Origin: Colwellia sp.
Lineage (GTDB): Bacteria; Pseudomonadota; Gammaproteobacteria; Enterobacterales; Alteromonadaceae
NCBI GenBank assembly: GCA_013215465.1
Contig: JABSOW010000005.1
Span: 62,001 to 126,000, forward strand
Length of the DNA: 64,000 bases
Direction: 5' to 3'
Below, one piece after another: positions 26,165-34,401 of this stretch. The notes beneath the pieces are model-generated. The model was not told where the DNA came from. It saw only the letters and a program-made list of their open reading frames with translations, and made no database searches. The translations under genes and the position numbers were made by a program. Every line of letters begins with the position of its first letter. The first letter of the stretch is position 1.

Positions 26165-26968
26165 TTATTCTTCATGAATTCTCTTAAATTTTTCGGCATG
26201 CGTTCCCGCCGCTTCCAAACTAAATGATATTTCAGAAATAATTTCACAAATTACATCTCCCTCAGGCAAGTTACGAGCTTCATTCCAGTAGTTATCAGAG
26301 ATCTCCTTGCTTAAAGTTTTTAGAATAACATTACGTCCGCGCTGTGATATTTGTAGATATAAATCCAAAGCAATATTAAATAGAGTAACCCAAGACTCTT
26401 CTTTTGAAAAATATTTAATGATAGCGCCTTCAAGCCTTACAGAGATAAATTCGACTCCTTCAGCATCTGAAGCGTATCTATCATATTTATTTTGATATTC
26501 ATTGATGAATATTCCTATTTTTATTTTAGATGCCAATATTTCATAACTTAAATTAATATCTAATAGCTCAGCAATACCCAATGCAAATCCCCGTTGTTTA
26601 TCAGTCGATGGTTGTATATCAACGGGTACCGCAGCGATGTGTATTTTTTCAAACTCATTTGAAAGTAGTGGGTCTTTGACTAAATTATTGATTTCATCTT
26701 GAGAATACATATGTAAAGTTTCAAGTGCCAAAGCTGATATTTCAATATCAGCTTCACTATCGTCAACACGCAATTTTATATAAGACTTTTTCGTTAACCT
26801 TCTTTTTTGGTGGATTGCACGAATTATAGATGTAACATCAATTTCTTTTTCACGGCCATGAATAATAGCTTCTTTATAACTATTCATTATAAATTCAGAA
26901 ATTGGGACTTCCTTCACAATACCCGTTCTAAGGTCAATCATTTCCAATTTGTTGTTGGTTGGGATCAT
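26165..26968 (-). CDS. island protein of unknown function
   Basis: A 267-residue, acidic, soluble-looking protein that I do not recognise. The N-terminus MIDLRTGIVKEVPISEFI is followed by KRRLTKKSYIKLRVDDSEADIEISALALETL, AAVPVDIQPSTDKQRGFALGIAELLDINLSYEIL and a helix-rich C-terminus with KEISDNYWNEARNLPEGDVI. No signal peptide, membrane helix, zinc motif or coiled coil is evident. No clear ribosome-binding site precedes ATG 26968, and the internal Met at about residue 10 is an alternative. It is convergent with the integrase. A cargo or defence role is possible but only from location. Confidence 0.6.
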   Translation of the reverse strand: MIPTNNKLEMIDLRTGIVKEVPISEFIMNSYKEAIIHGREKEIDVTSIIRAIHQKRRLTKKSYIKLRVDDSEADIEISALALETLHMYSQDEINNLVKDPLLSNEFEKIHIAAVPVDIQPSTDKQRGFALGIAELLDINLSYEILASKIKIGIFINEYQNKYDRYASDAEGVEFISVRLEGAIIKYFSKEESWVTLFNIALDLYLQISQRGRNVILKTLSKEISDNYWNEARNLPEGDVICEIISEISFSLEAAGTHAEKFKRIHEE

Positions 26969-27059
26969 TGAAATTTAAACTCTAAAGTATGCATATTTGT
27001 AATAAATGATAATTCAATAAAGAGGATATATCAATAAGTTGTTGATTTCATTGTTCTAT

Positions 27060-27086
27060 CTACTCGAATCGAGTAGGGTGTTTTTT
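27060..27086 (+). terminator. hairpin with T-run inside the island
   Basis: CTACTCG (27060-27066) pairs with CGAGTAG (27070-27076) around AAT, followed by GGTG and six T (27081-27086). It points rightward; no annotated plus-strand gene ends just before it, so it may protect the region from transcription through the divergent 267-residue gene promoter, or belong to a lost gene. Confidence 0.55.
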
Positions 27087-27187
27087 GAGCGATTACTATG
27101 GGTATATTGATATCTAAAGGGTTAACTAAGTTTCAATATGAGGATTGGGTTAGATTGTTCCGCTTCTAATTAAGTAAATATAGAAAG

Positions 27188-27382
27188 CTACAATCTAAAA
27201 TATTTCAATAATTTATTAATAAAGCGACGAATCACAGGCAGTTTTTCTAAGTGTAGGCCAATGGGAACTTCAAGATGACATACATAATTCATTGTAACGT
27301 GAGAGAGGCGCTCTTGTTTTTCTTCTTCCGTAAGTGGTTTTCGTAAATTTTTTGGTACCTTAAACGTTGATTGATGATTCAT
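27188..27382 (-). CDS. small basic protein, unknown
   Basis: A 64-residue protein with a good AAAGGA ribosome-binding site 8 bases before its ATG. The sequence has an N-terminal KVPKNLRKPLTEEEKQERLSHVT helix and a C-terminal amphipathic, basic HLEKLPVIRRFINKLLKYFRL. I do not recognise it. The C-terminus could be membrane-associating or nucleic-acid-binding. The clear ribosome-binding site is the main reason I believe it is real. Confidence 0.5.
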   Translation of the reverse strand: MNHQSTFKVPKNLRKPLTEEEKQERLSHVTMNYVCHLEVPIGLHLEKLPVIRRFINKLLKYFRL

Positions 27383-27719
27383 GCGATTAATCCTTTATGA
27401 TTGCTTGAAAAAAGAATCAATAATTGTTGATCTTTAATTAATTAGAAAATTAATAATATAGGTAATAATCTTAAAATCAAAGTGCGCAGACTTTTTAAGT
27501 GCGCAATATCCATAAACCCATATCACATATGTCTTGTAGTGAACTACGTACTTGTTGAAAAGCACGCTATAGCCGCGCAGCCTCTATGAAATCCTTCTTA
27601 AAAGCTTAGCTGATATGCTAACTAATCATGCCTCAAATTGATGTTTAAGGTGAACTATTAGCTCAAGGATACATTGAGGTTAACTAACTTATTGATGTAA
27701 CAGATAAAAATACATGTTG
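27383..27719. other. gene-poor stretch at the 3' side of the second integrase
   Basis: A 337-bp AT-rich gap with no convincing gene. It holds two direct copies of AAGTGCGCA at 27480-27488 and 27497-27505, which could be arm-type sites for the nearby second integrase. GCTATAGCCG at 27566-27575 recurs in inverted orientation at 31335-31344 on the other side of the inner unit, but a 10-bp match in gaps of this size can be chance. Confidence 0.4.
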
Positions 27720-28931
27720 TCACTTTTTCAAATCTAGCTTATAGCTAGGTATTAAACCTTGTTGCTCTAACCAGTTACACCAGTCTTGTAATGCTGTGCG
27801 GCAATTGGGCATAGCTAGGGTTTGTATGTAGGTTTGGTTAAGCTTGTTTAAGGTATGATTGAGCAGGAACTCACCTACCATATAGTCAATGCCTAGCTCC
27901 ATCCAATAAGAGCGAGCAAACTTTCTTAAGTCATGTGCTGACCACTGTTTATTAGCCAATGTTGATATTATGCTAGAGCCTTGATTAGCCGATATTACTT
28001 TACGTTTGTTCTTTTTTTGATGGAACAAATAGGCCGATTTTCCCTTCCTAGCTTGATACTTCTTATAAAGCTTTAGCCAAGTACAAGTCTGTGTTGTTAA
28101 CGGTAATATATGTGCTTGTTTGGTTTTCGTATCATCTGCGGGGATACGCCATAGCTGCTCTTTAAAATCAAAGGCTTCCCATTTAGCATCGACGGTTTCA
28201 CCTATTCTGGTACCGTGCATTATTAACATAGCAAACAATAATTGATGTTCTACTTTGTGCTTGGATAAACCTCTGATTGCCGATAATAATAGCTTATGCG
28301 TGATCCTCGTTGCCTTTATCTTGGGGCGTTGGTTGGTAAACTCAGCCAAGGTACATTTAGGAATAATATTTTGCTTAATTAGCTGAACTTGTTGCGCTCT
28401 GTTCATGGCGGCATTAAGCACTGATAAAACATTATCAACGGTTGATAATGCAAGCTTAGCTTGTAAAGGTTGAAAGAGTTTTTCATCAATTAATGGCAGG
28501 CTAAGGTTGGCTAGCTCTACTTCTCCTAGTAATGGCAGTAAATGTTGTTTAATACAGGCTATTTGATTCTGTTTAGTATGTTGAGACAGTGATTTATTTT
28601 TGGATAAACGCTCTAAATACCACCGGAGTAATTGAGCCATTATAATAAATTTCTCCTGCTGAGGAATAATATCTTTCTGCTCAGCCTCGCGTTGCAAGTT
28701 AAGCATCTTTCTATGTGCCTCTATAGGGCTAAGTGCTGGATATCTACCTAGTTTTATCCAATTTTCTTTGCCAAATTTATATAGCACAAAGAAGAATGTG
28801 CCTACGTTGTTATTGACCTTGCTATAACGAAAGTAAATAGGGGATTTATCATCTTTTAGCTGTTTAGCTGGCTTATTATCTTTGAATTTTTTTATTGAGA
28901 CGTGAGTGAGCCTTACATGTATAGTTTTCAT
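27720..28931 (-). CDS. second tyrosine recombinase/integrase (inner unit)
   Basis: A 403-residue integrase, different from the one at the island edge. It has an N-terminal arm-binding domain (about residues 1-90; GTFFFVLYKFGKENWIKLGRYPALSPIEAHRKM), a core-binding domain and a catalytic domain with LIMHGTRIGETVDAKWEAF (Arg), HDLRKFARSYWMELG (His-x-x-Arg) and LLNHTLNKLNQTYIQ (His and probable nucleophile Tyr). The catalytic set is complete. It is followed upstream on the same strand by a replication initiator and an AlpA-like gene. The order int-rep-alpA on one strand resembles a self-contained integrating satellite or plasmid-like element within the island. Confidence 0.9.
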   Translation of the reverse strand: MKTIHVRLTHVSIKKFKDNKPAKQLKDDKSPIYFRYSKVNNNVGTFFFVLYKFGKENWIKLGRYPALSPIEAHRKMLNLQREAEQKDIIPQQEKFIIMAQLLRWYLERLSKNKSLSQHTKQNQIACIKQHLLPLLGEVELANLSLPLIDEKLFQPLQAKLALSTVDNVLSVLNAAMNRAQQVQLIKQNIIPKCTLAEFTNQRPKIKATRITHKLLLSAIRGLSKHKVEHQLLFAMLIMHGTRIGETVDAKWEAFDFKEQLWRIPADDTKTKQAHILPLTTQTCTWLKLYKKYQARKGKSAYLFHQKKNKRKVISANQGSSIISTLANKQWSAHDLRKFARSYWMELGIDYMVGEFLLNHTLNKLNQTYIQTLAMPNCRTALQDWCNWLEQQGLIPSYKLDLKK

Positions 28932-29006
28932 GTTTTACCTATTAATTATATTTATGAATTAATCGGCCGTGCATGAGCTTCGCCGTATAACAGAAGATGT
29001 TGCTTA

Positions 29007-30119
29007 TTAGAGGTATTTATAAGGAAGTAGTGCTAAGTCATTAGCCGTTATAAAATCAGGGTAACTCAATTGATTACTCACCCCTTGACGCGACATTGCA
29101 TTAATAATCTCACTATCGGTTAAGCGTTGCTGAGCAAGGAAGATTGATGGCCCGATTTGACGTCTAGCGTACTTTAACTTTCTGTCTAGGGATATATCCA
29201 CTTGTTCTACTACTTCACGTTTAATACATCTAGGAGTCGTATTTTTAATAATCCGTCTATGTGCTTTGGGATACGTACTAACAAAATAATGATCAGGTTG
29301 GAATAGTGCATCAATAGGGATTACATGACCTTTTCGTCCAAGTAACCTTAATTCATGGCGCACACGTTTTAAGAAATCAGGATGGTCGGTAGGCAGTCCC
29401 ATTTGTTTACCTTTTTCATAAACACACAGGCTAATTAATGATTTATTAGAGCCAATTTGAATTGTTCTCTCATTACCTTTTTTAAGTGGGGTATACTTTG
29501 GCATTCTTCCTGTTTTATTCTTGTACAAGCCTTTATTTACCGCTTGCTGAACAAATCGAATCCCGTAGTCACCGGTAAAATCATCTACCGCAATATCCAA
29601 TCGTCGAACGATAGCTTTATGATTATCAGCTAAATCTTGAATTACAAAGAAATAGTCATGATAAGTATTTATTCGATTGCAAGACCTTCCTGATAATTCC
29701 ACTCTGAAAACAGATTTATTCTTATTCCATTTTATTGCACCACAAACTTGGCTAGTTGGACTTTTTACTATAAGTAATTGTCCATCATTAAAGTAATTCA
29801 GTGATCGGCTTTGACCTAAATGAGGTTTTGAGCATGATGCAACTATGCCAATACATTGAAGCCATGCAAGTATACTTGATTTGATATAATCAAATTCGTT
29901 GATGTCATCTACTTCAAAGTTAATAATGACGTAATCAATTCTTGACTTAATATTACTACTGGTTAAATAGTTACAATCAGTCACTATTACTTGATCGGTA
30001 TTGTTCGGTGTTGATCCTAAGGCTATATAAGGCGCTTGCGTTCTAATTGTATCTTCTAATGAAGTCATTATTATCTTAGAGTTATTAGAGCAATTTACGG
30101 CTATATTTTTAGTTTCCAT
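29007..30119 (-). CDS. replication initiation factor, Rep_trans/RstA-like
   Basis: A 370-residue protein with the hallmarks of the rolling-circle replication initiation factor family (Rep_trans, which includes CTX-phage RstA): IDYVIINFEVDDI, a central RVELSGRSCNRI, then RRLDIAVDDFTGDYGIRFVQQAVNKG, TIQIGSNKSLISLCVYEKGKQMG and RVRHELRLLGRKGHVIPIDALF. The conserved D-D-F and Y-E-K-G segments are where the metal ligands and catalytic Tyr fall in the family; I read these by eye. The C-terminus adds about 80 residues. Its stop overlaps the start of nothing; its start overlaps the AlpA-like gene stop by 11 bp. It suggests that the inner unit can replicate after excision. Confidence 0.75.
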   Translation of the reverse strand: METKNIAVNCSNNSKIIMTSLEDTIRTQAPYIALGSTPNNTDQVIVTDCNYLTSSNIKSRIDYVIINFEVDDINEFDYIKSSILAWLQCIGIVASCSKPHLGQSRSLNYFNDGQLLIVKSPTSQVCGAIKWNKNKSVFRVELSGRSCNRINTYHDYFFVIQDLADNHKAIVRRLDIAVDDFTGDYGIRFVQQAVNKGLYKNKTGRMPKYTPLKKGNERTIQIGSNKSLISLCVYEKGKQMGLPTDHPDFLKRVRHELRLLGRKGHVIPIDALFQPDHYFVSTYPKAHRRIIKNTTPRCIKREVVEQVDISLDRKLKYARRQIGPSIFLAQQRLTDSEIINAMSRQGVSNQLSYPDFITANDLALLPYKYL

Positions 30120-30327
30120 TACAACGCTCCTCCATCCATTGCATCAGGCTACTGAGACGCCATGCCACAGCACGTTCAGAAAGCTTTATACGTTTAGGGA
30201 ATTTACCTTCCTTCTCAAGTTCCCATCGACGGGTACGCGAAATTCCCGTGATAAGTTTGCATTCAGCTTCACGAACGAAGCGGTCTATTGGATTAAAAGC
30301 GTTTAAGTTTTTAGTGTTCTGTAACAT
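30109..30327 (-). CDS. AlpA-family helix-turn-helix regulator/excisionase
   Basis: A 72-residue MerR/AlpA-like wHTH protein: FVREAECKLITGISRTRRWELEKEGKFPKRIKLSERAVAWRLSSLMQWMEER. The pattern x-x-E-C-x-x-x-T-G-I-S-R-T-x-x-W-E-L-E-K-E-G-x-F-P-K-R-I is diagnostic for AlpA proteins, which activate excision or act as recombination directionality factors of P4-like elements. It overlaps the Rep gene by 11 bp and is the first gene of a rep-int transcription unit. Confidence 0.88.
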   Translation of the reverse strand: MLQNTKNLNAFNPIDRFVREAECKLITGISRTRRWELEKEGKFPKRIKLSERAVAWRLSSLMQWMEERCNGN

Positions 30328-30394
30328 GTGATATCTACCTTTGTAGTTGCTTATTAACTGAGGTAGTACTTTAGTGATGGGGATCCATAAATTT

Positions 30395-30418
30395 ATCCAC
30401 GCGTGGAGTCTCGTGGAT
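30395..30418. promoter_or_regulatory. inverted repeat upstream of the AlpA-Rep-Int unit
   Basis: ATCCACG (30395-30401) and CGTGGAT (30412-30418) form a 7-bp inverted repeat with a 10-bp spacer, and CCACGCGTGG within it is itself palindromic. It lies 68 bp upstream of the AlpA-like start codon and 9 bp beyond the 3' end of the next gene. It is a candidate AlpA operator or replication-origin element. Confidence 0.4.
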
Positions 30419-30426
30419 ACTAATTA

Positions 30427-31056
30427 TTAATATTTTAAAGTTTTTCTTATTTTAGCTATTGCAGTTGCCATGCTTTTTCTAGTTTGAGACTTTCCCTCAA
30501 CACCTGTTTTAGCATCTCGCCAGCAAATGACTGCTGTCGGTGACGTTAAGTCGTTTACCGATATTACTTCAATGAGATCAAATATCTCATTTCCTTGGTT
30601 TGAATGAAAATAACTCCAAACATCATGGATAGAGGAATTGATGTTCTCCTTAAGAAGCAATGTTATAACTTGAAGCAACTTGTTTTGTGCATAACTTTTT
30701 TCTTTATTCGGATATTCAGATGCAGGAGAGTTGTAAGGCGTCAAATACTCACGATTTTCTATTCCTCTATTTGTTGGAATAAAGCCAATTATTTCCCCAA
30801 CATTACGAAGCCTATTAGTAAGGCGAGTGACTTCTTTTTGCTGAGCTGAAATATCACTATAGGCTTGGTTCTCAGTAAACTCAATTTGTTCCTCTATTGC
30901 CATAGCTGTATGAAGAAGCCTATCAAGCCAAGTATCTTCACATTCATTTTCTAATTGAGTTAACGCCTTCTCAAAAGCCCAATGCATCCATTCATTGTAG
31001 CCCTCAACACCTTGTAGCATTTGAAGTGTGTTTCTATCAGCAATTAAATTAGACAT
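30427..31056 (-). CDS. unknown protein of the inner unit
   Basis: A 209-residue protein, soluble, with a likely coiled-coil or helical N-terminal half (about residues 15-95: EKALTQLENECEDTWLDRLLH, AIEEQIEFTENQ, SAQQKEVTRLTNRLRNVGEIIG) and a C-terminal part with HDVWSYFHSNQGNEIFDLIEVIS and AVICWRDAKTGVEGKSQTRKSMATAIAKIRKTLK. I do not recognise it. No good ribosome-binding site precedes ATG 31056. It sits upstream of and on the same strand as the AlpA gene. Confidence 0.55.
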   Translation of the reverse strand: MSNLIADRNTLQMLQGVEGYNEWMHWAFEKALTQLENECEDTWLDRLLHTAMAIEEQIEFTENQAYSDISAQQKEVTRLTNRLRNVGEIIGFIPTNRGIENREYLTPYNSPASEYPNKEKSYAQNKLLQVITLLLKENINSSIHDVWSYFHSNQGNEIFDLIEVISVNDLTSPTAVICWRDAKTGVEGKSQTRKSMATAIAKIRKTLKY

Positions 31057-31379
31057 TCATTTATTAAGTTCAGCCAAACATGTGGGTATATGATAGGGTC
31101 AATATTGCTTAAGGAACAGGAATAAATGGGGAATTAGCTTGTTCATTAAAGTTTTTTACTACATTTTGTTGCTCATAATTACTTTATTAAAAACAATGAT
31201 ATGTTAAATTGTGCTGATAACACTTAATGGATAAATTTATCAGGGAACAAGATTGCGACTACTTACCAATTATTTAGCTCCCATTACCCAGATATAGCTC
31301 AGTTAAAAGCAAAAATTTAGGGAAGCATCATAAACGGCTATAGCATTTCAAAGTTTTTTGAATTTAATAGAGAACCCAC
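31057..31379. other. 323-bp gap upstream of the restriction operon
   Basis: A gene-poor spacer between the divergent 209-residue gene and hsdM. A GATAAATTTATC palindrome lies at 31230-31241. A short open frame (31253-31318, reading ATTYQLFSSHYPDIAQLKAKI) has protein-like character but no start codon of its own and could be a gene remnant. The hsdM start has GAGAA 9 bases upstream. I found no strong promoter. Confidence 0.35.
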
Positions 31380-33095
31380 ATGGACACAACCGAACAGCAA
31401 TTTCTTAAAGCCTTAGATAACAAGCTATGGACAGCAGCTGACAAGCTACGCTCAACATTAGATGCAGCGCAATACAAACACACCGTATTAGGTCTAATCT
31501 TCGTTAAGTATGTCTCTGATGCCTTTGATGCTCAAACCGCTAGCATTAAGAAAGACCTAGAAGATGAAAACCACGAGTACTATCTTAACCCGCAAGACTT
31601 TGATGGTGGTGCCACGGGTGATGAATACCTGCAAGAAGTCGCTATAGAATTAGAACAGCGCGATTATTACACCGAAAACAATGTCTTTTGGATGCCAATG
31701 GAAGCACGTTGGCAGTTTTTGCAAGACAAAGCGCCGCTGGTTATTGGTGGTAGCGAACTAGAGATTAACGGTAAAACTAAAAAAATCACCTCAGTGGGTC
31801 ACTTAATAGATAACGCCCTTGAAGCGATCGAACGTGATAACCCTAAATTAAAAAATGTCCTAAATAAACGTTATGGCCAATTGCAAATTGACCAAAGTAA
31901 GCTGAACGAATTAATTAACCTAATAGCTTCTATCCCGTTTTCTCATGACTCACTTAGCAGTAAAGATATTCTCGGCCATGTTTATGAATATATGCTCGGC
32001 CAATTTGCGTTAGCTGAAGGTAAACGCGGTGGTCAGTTCTACACCCCAAAATCTATCGTCAGCATGATTGTTGAAATGGTTGAGCCGTTCGAGGGCCGTG
32101 TTTATGATCCAGCGATGGGCTCTGGCGGCTTCTTTGTTCAGTCTGAAAAATTTATTGAGCAACACGCCCACCAGCATAACGTCGATCCGTTAACTCAAAA
32201 ACAAAAAATCTCCATTTACGGCCAAGAGTATAACCATACCACTTGGCAGCTAGCGGCAATGAACATGGCGATCCGTGGCTTAGACTATAATTTCGGTAAA
32301 GAGCCAGCCAGTACCTACACTAACGACCAACATCCCGACCTACGGGCCGATTTCATCATGGCGAACCCGCCATTTAACATGAAAGAATGGAATATTGGTG
32401 TCGACGACAATGATCCACGTTGGAGCCATGGCACACCGCCAGCCAATAACGCTAACTTCGCCTGGTTACAGCACATGCTGCATCACCTTGCACCAGATGG
32501 CTCACAGGCTTTATTACTCGCTAATGGTTCAATGAGCTCAACTACCAATAACGAAGGTGCTATTCGTCAATCGTTAATCGAACATGATTTAGTTGAGTGT
32601 ATGGTAGCCCTACCCGGACAACTATTTACCAATACCCAAATTCCTGCCTGTATCTGGTTTTTAACCAAAAACAAAAACGCCAGAACCGACAAAGCTGGCC
32701 GCAAGCTACGCGATCGCAAGGGTAAAATATTGTTTATTGATGCTCGCAAACTAGGTTTCATGAAAGACCGGGTATTACGCGACTTTTCACATGATGACAT
32801 TCGCCAAGTGGCCGACTTATTCCACGCATGGAAAACCGGCGAAGCAGTTAATGGCATTAGTTATCAAGATCAAGCAGGCTTTTGTAAATCAGCGACCTTA
32901 ATTGATATTAAAAAGCATGACTACGTACTCACCCCCGGACGTTATGTTGGCGCAGTAGCCGAAGAAGACGATGGCATTCCATTTACTGAAAAAATGGCAA
33001 TGCTAACGGCTATCTTAGGTCAGCAGTTTGCAGAATCAGCTAAGTTAGAAGCTGAGATTAAGAAGAACTTGGCGGGGTTGGGTTATGAGTACTAA
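31380..33095 (+). CDS. hsdM: type I restriction-modification DNA methyltransferase subunit M
   Basis: A 571-residue HsdM. The N-terminal HsdM_N helical domain (about 1-150; AADKLRSTLDAAQYKHTVLGLIFVKYVSDAF) precedes an N6-adenine methyltransferase domain with the SAM motif YDPAMGSGGFFVQSE and the catalytic NPPF in FIMANPPFNMKEWN. It methylates adenine in the bipartite site chosen by HsdS and forms the M2S core that HsdR joins. It starts a five-gene run, and hsdS overlaps its end by 11 bp. Confidence 0.97.
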   Translation: MDTTEQQFLKALDNKLWTAADKLRSTLDAAQYKHTVLGLIFVKYVSDAFDAQTASIKKDLEDENHEYYLNPQDFDGGATGDEYLQEVAIELEQRDYYTENNVFWMPMEARWQFLQDKAPLVIGGSELEINGKTKKITSVGHLIDNALEAIERDNPKLKNVLNKRYGQLQIDQSKLNELINLIASIPFSHDSLSSKDILGHVYEYMLGQFALAEGKRGGQFYTPKSIVSMIVEMVEPFEGRVYDPAMGSGGFFVQSEKFIEQHAHQHNVDPLTQKQKISIYGQEYNHTTWQLAAMNMAIRGLDYNFGKEPASTYTNDQHPDLRADFIMANPPFNMKEWNIGVDDNDPRWSHGTPPANNANFAWLQHMLHHLAPDGSQALLLANGSMSSTTNNEGAIRQSLIEHDLVECMVALPGQLFTNTQIPACIWFLTKNKNARTDKAGRKLRDRKGKILFIDARKLGFMKDRVLRDFSHDDIRQVADLFHAWKTGEAVNGISYQDQAGFCKSATLIDIKKHDYVLTPGRYVGAVAEEDDGIPFTEKMAMLTAILGQQFAESAKLEAEIKKNLAGLGYEY

Positions 33096-34401
33096 CTTTC
33101 CACGCCATTGGCAACTATTACGATTAGAAGATGTAATGGACGTTATTATTGATTATCGAGGCAAAACACCAAAGAAAACAGATAATGGCATCCCTTTAAT
33201 CACCGCTAAAATAGTAAAAGGAGGACGAATTCTAGAACCATTTGAATTTATAGCAGAAAATAACTATGACTCGTGGATGACTAGAGGACTACCTAAAATT
33301 GGTGACGTAGTAATAACAACTGAAGCCCCATTAGGAGAGGTTGCACAGTTAACAGACTCAAATGTTGCTCTGGCACAGAGAATTGTAACGCTCAGGGGGA
33401 AAAGTGGCATATTAAATAATGATTTTTTACTGTTCGCACTACAAAGTCGATACGTTCAACATCAGCTGCACTCTCGGGCCTCAGGTTCTACCGTGCTAGG
33501 AATTAAACAAAGTGAACTAAGAAAGATCTTACTCCCTATACCGCCAGAAAATGAACAAAAAGAAATTGCGAAACAATTAAAGGCGCTTAGCAAAAAAATC
33601 ACTCTAAACACCCAAACTAACCAAACCCTAGAAGCTATGGCGCAGGCATTATTTAAGTCATGGTTTGTTGATTTTGACCCAGTGAAAACCAAAATATGTG
33701 GTGAACAACCAGTTGGTATAGCTGCTGGCGATTTGCCTATCAGCTCTTTACCCAAAGATGTAGCCGCTTTATTCCCCGACAAATTAGTCGAATCAGAGCT
33801 TGGTTTGATACCGGAAGGCTGGGAAGTTAAACCGCTATCAGCTTTAATAAAACTCATTGGTGGCGGAACGCCTAAACGATCAGAAGAAACCTACTGGAAT
33901 GGTAATATCCCTTGGTTTTCAGTAAAAGATGTACCTAATTCATCAAGTGATGTATTTGTCATTGATACAAATGAAAAGATTACACCTCTGGGTTTAAGTA
34001 AGTCATCAACAAAGTTACTGCCTGCGGGAACGACCATAATCACAGCACGAGGCACTGTAGGTAAAATAGCATTAGTAGCTACACCTATGTGTATGAATCA
34101 ATCATGTTATGGAGTTCAAGGCGCTAACGGCCTTGGTCCATACTTCAATTACTTCAATTTGAATCAAGCCGTGAGTACCTTGCAACAAAATACTCATGGC
34201 GCGGTGTTCGACACTATTACCACTAAGACATTTGAAACATACGAAACCGCATTTAGTGGTAATAAGCTTGCCAATGAATTTGACTGTATTGTTTCACCTC
34301 TACTAAAACGCATAGAACTTAATGTGCGAGAAAATGCGAGTATGCAACAACTTCGTGATACTTTGCTGCCAAAACTATTATCAGGGGAGCTAAGTCTCTA
34401 A
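33085..34401 (+). CDS. hsdS: type I restriction-modification specificity subunit S
   Basis: A 438-residue HsdS with two target-recognition domains: the first at about residues 5-150 (HWQLLRLEDVMDVIIDYRGKTP) and the second from about 245 (EGWEVKPLSALIKLIGGGTPKRSEETYWNGNIPWFSVKDV). Each is followed by a conserved helical spacer (QNEQKEIAKQLKALSKKITLNTQ-type and the C-terminal MQQLRDTLLPKLLSGEL). The central LEAMAQALFKSWFVDFDPVK is also typical. It reads out sequence specificity, which cannot be predicted from sequence here. The stop codon TAA is directly followed by the ATG of the SIR2 gene. Confidence 0.96.
   Translation: MSTNFPRHWQLLRLEDVMDVIIDYRGKTPKKTDNGIPLITAKIVKGGRILEPFEFIAENNYDSWMTRGLPKIGDVVITTEAPLGEVAQLTDSNVALAQRIVTLRGKSGILNNDFLLFALQSRYVQHQLHSRASGSTVLGIKQSELRKILLPIPPENEQKEIAKQLKALSKKITLNTQTNQTLEAMAQALFKSWFVDFDPVKTKICGEQPVGIAAGDLPISSLPKDVAALFPDKLVESELGLIPEGWEVKPLSALIKLIGGGTPKRSEETYWNGNIPWFSVKDVPNSSSDVFVIDTNEKITPLGLSKSSTKLLPAGTTIITARGTVGKIALVATPMCMNQSCYGVQGANGLGPYFNYFNLNQAVSTLQQNTHGAVFDTITTKTFETYETAFSGNKLANEFDCIVSPLLKRIELNVRENASMQQLRDTLLPKLLSGELSL

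Noticed and set aside
27098..27169. 23-codon reading frame (MGILISKGLTKFQYEDWVRL...)
   Set aside because: It has protein-like composition but follows a terminator directly and has no ribosome-binding site; too short to call a gene.
31253..31318. Open stretch before hsdM that reads like a protein tail
   Set aside because: No start codon and no recognisable family; could be a remnant but cannot be supported.
27566..31344. GCTATAGCCG at 27566-27575 and its reverse complement at 31335-31344 as ends of the inner element
   Set aside because: A 10-bp match built on an 8-bp palindrome between two ~330-bp AT-rich gaps is close to what chance allows, and inverted orientation is not the direct repeat expected for a tyrosine recombinase.
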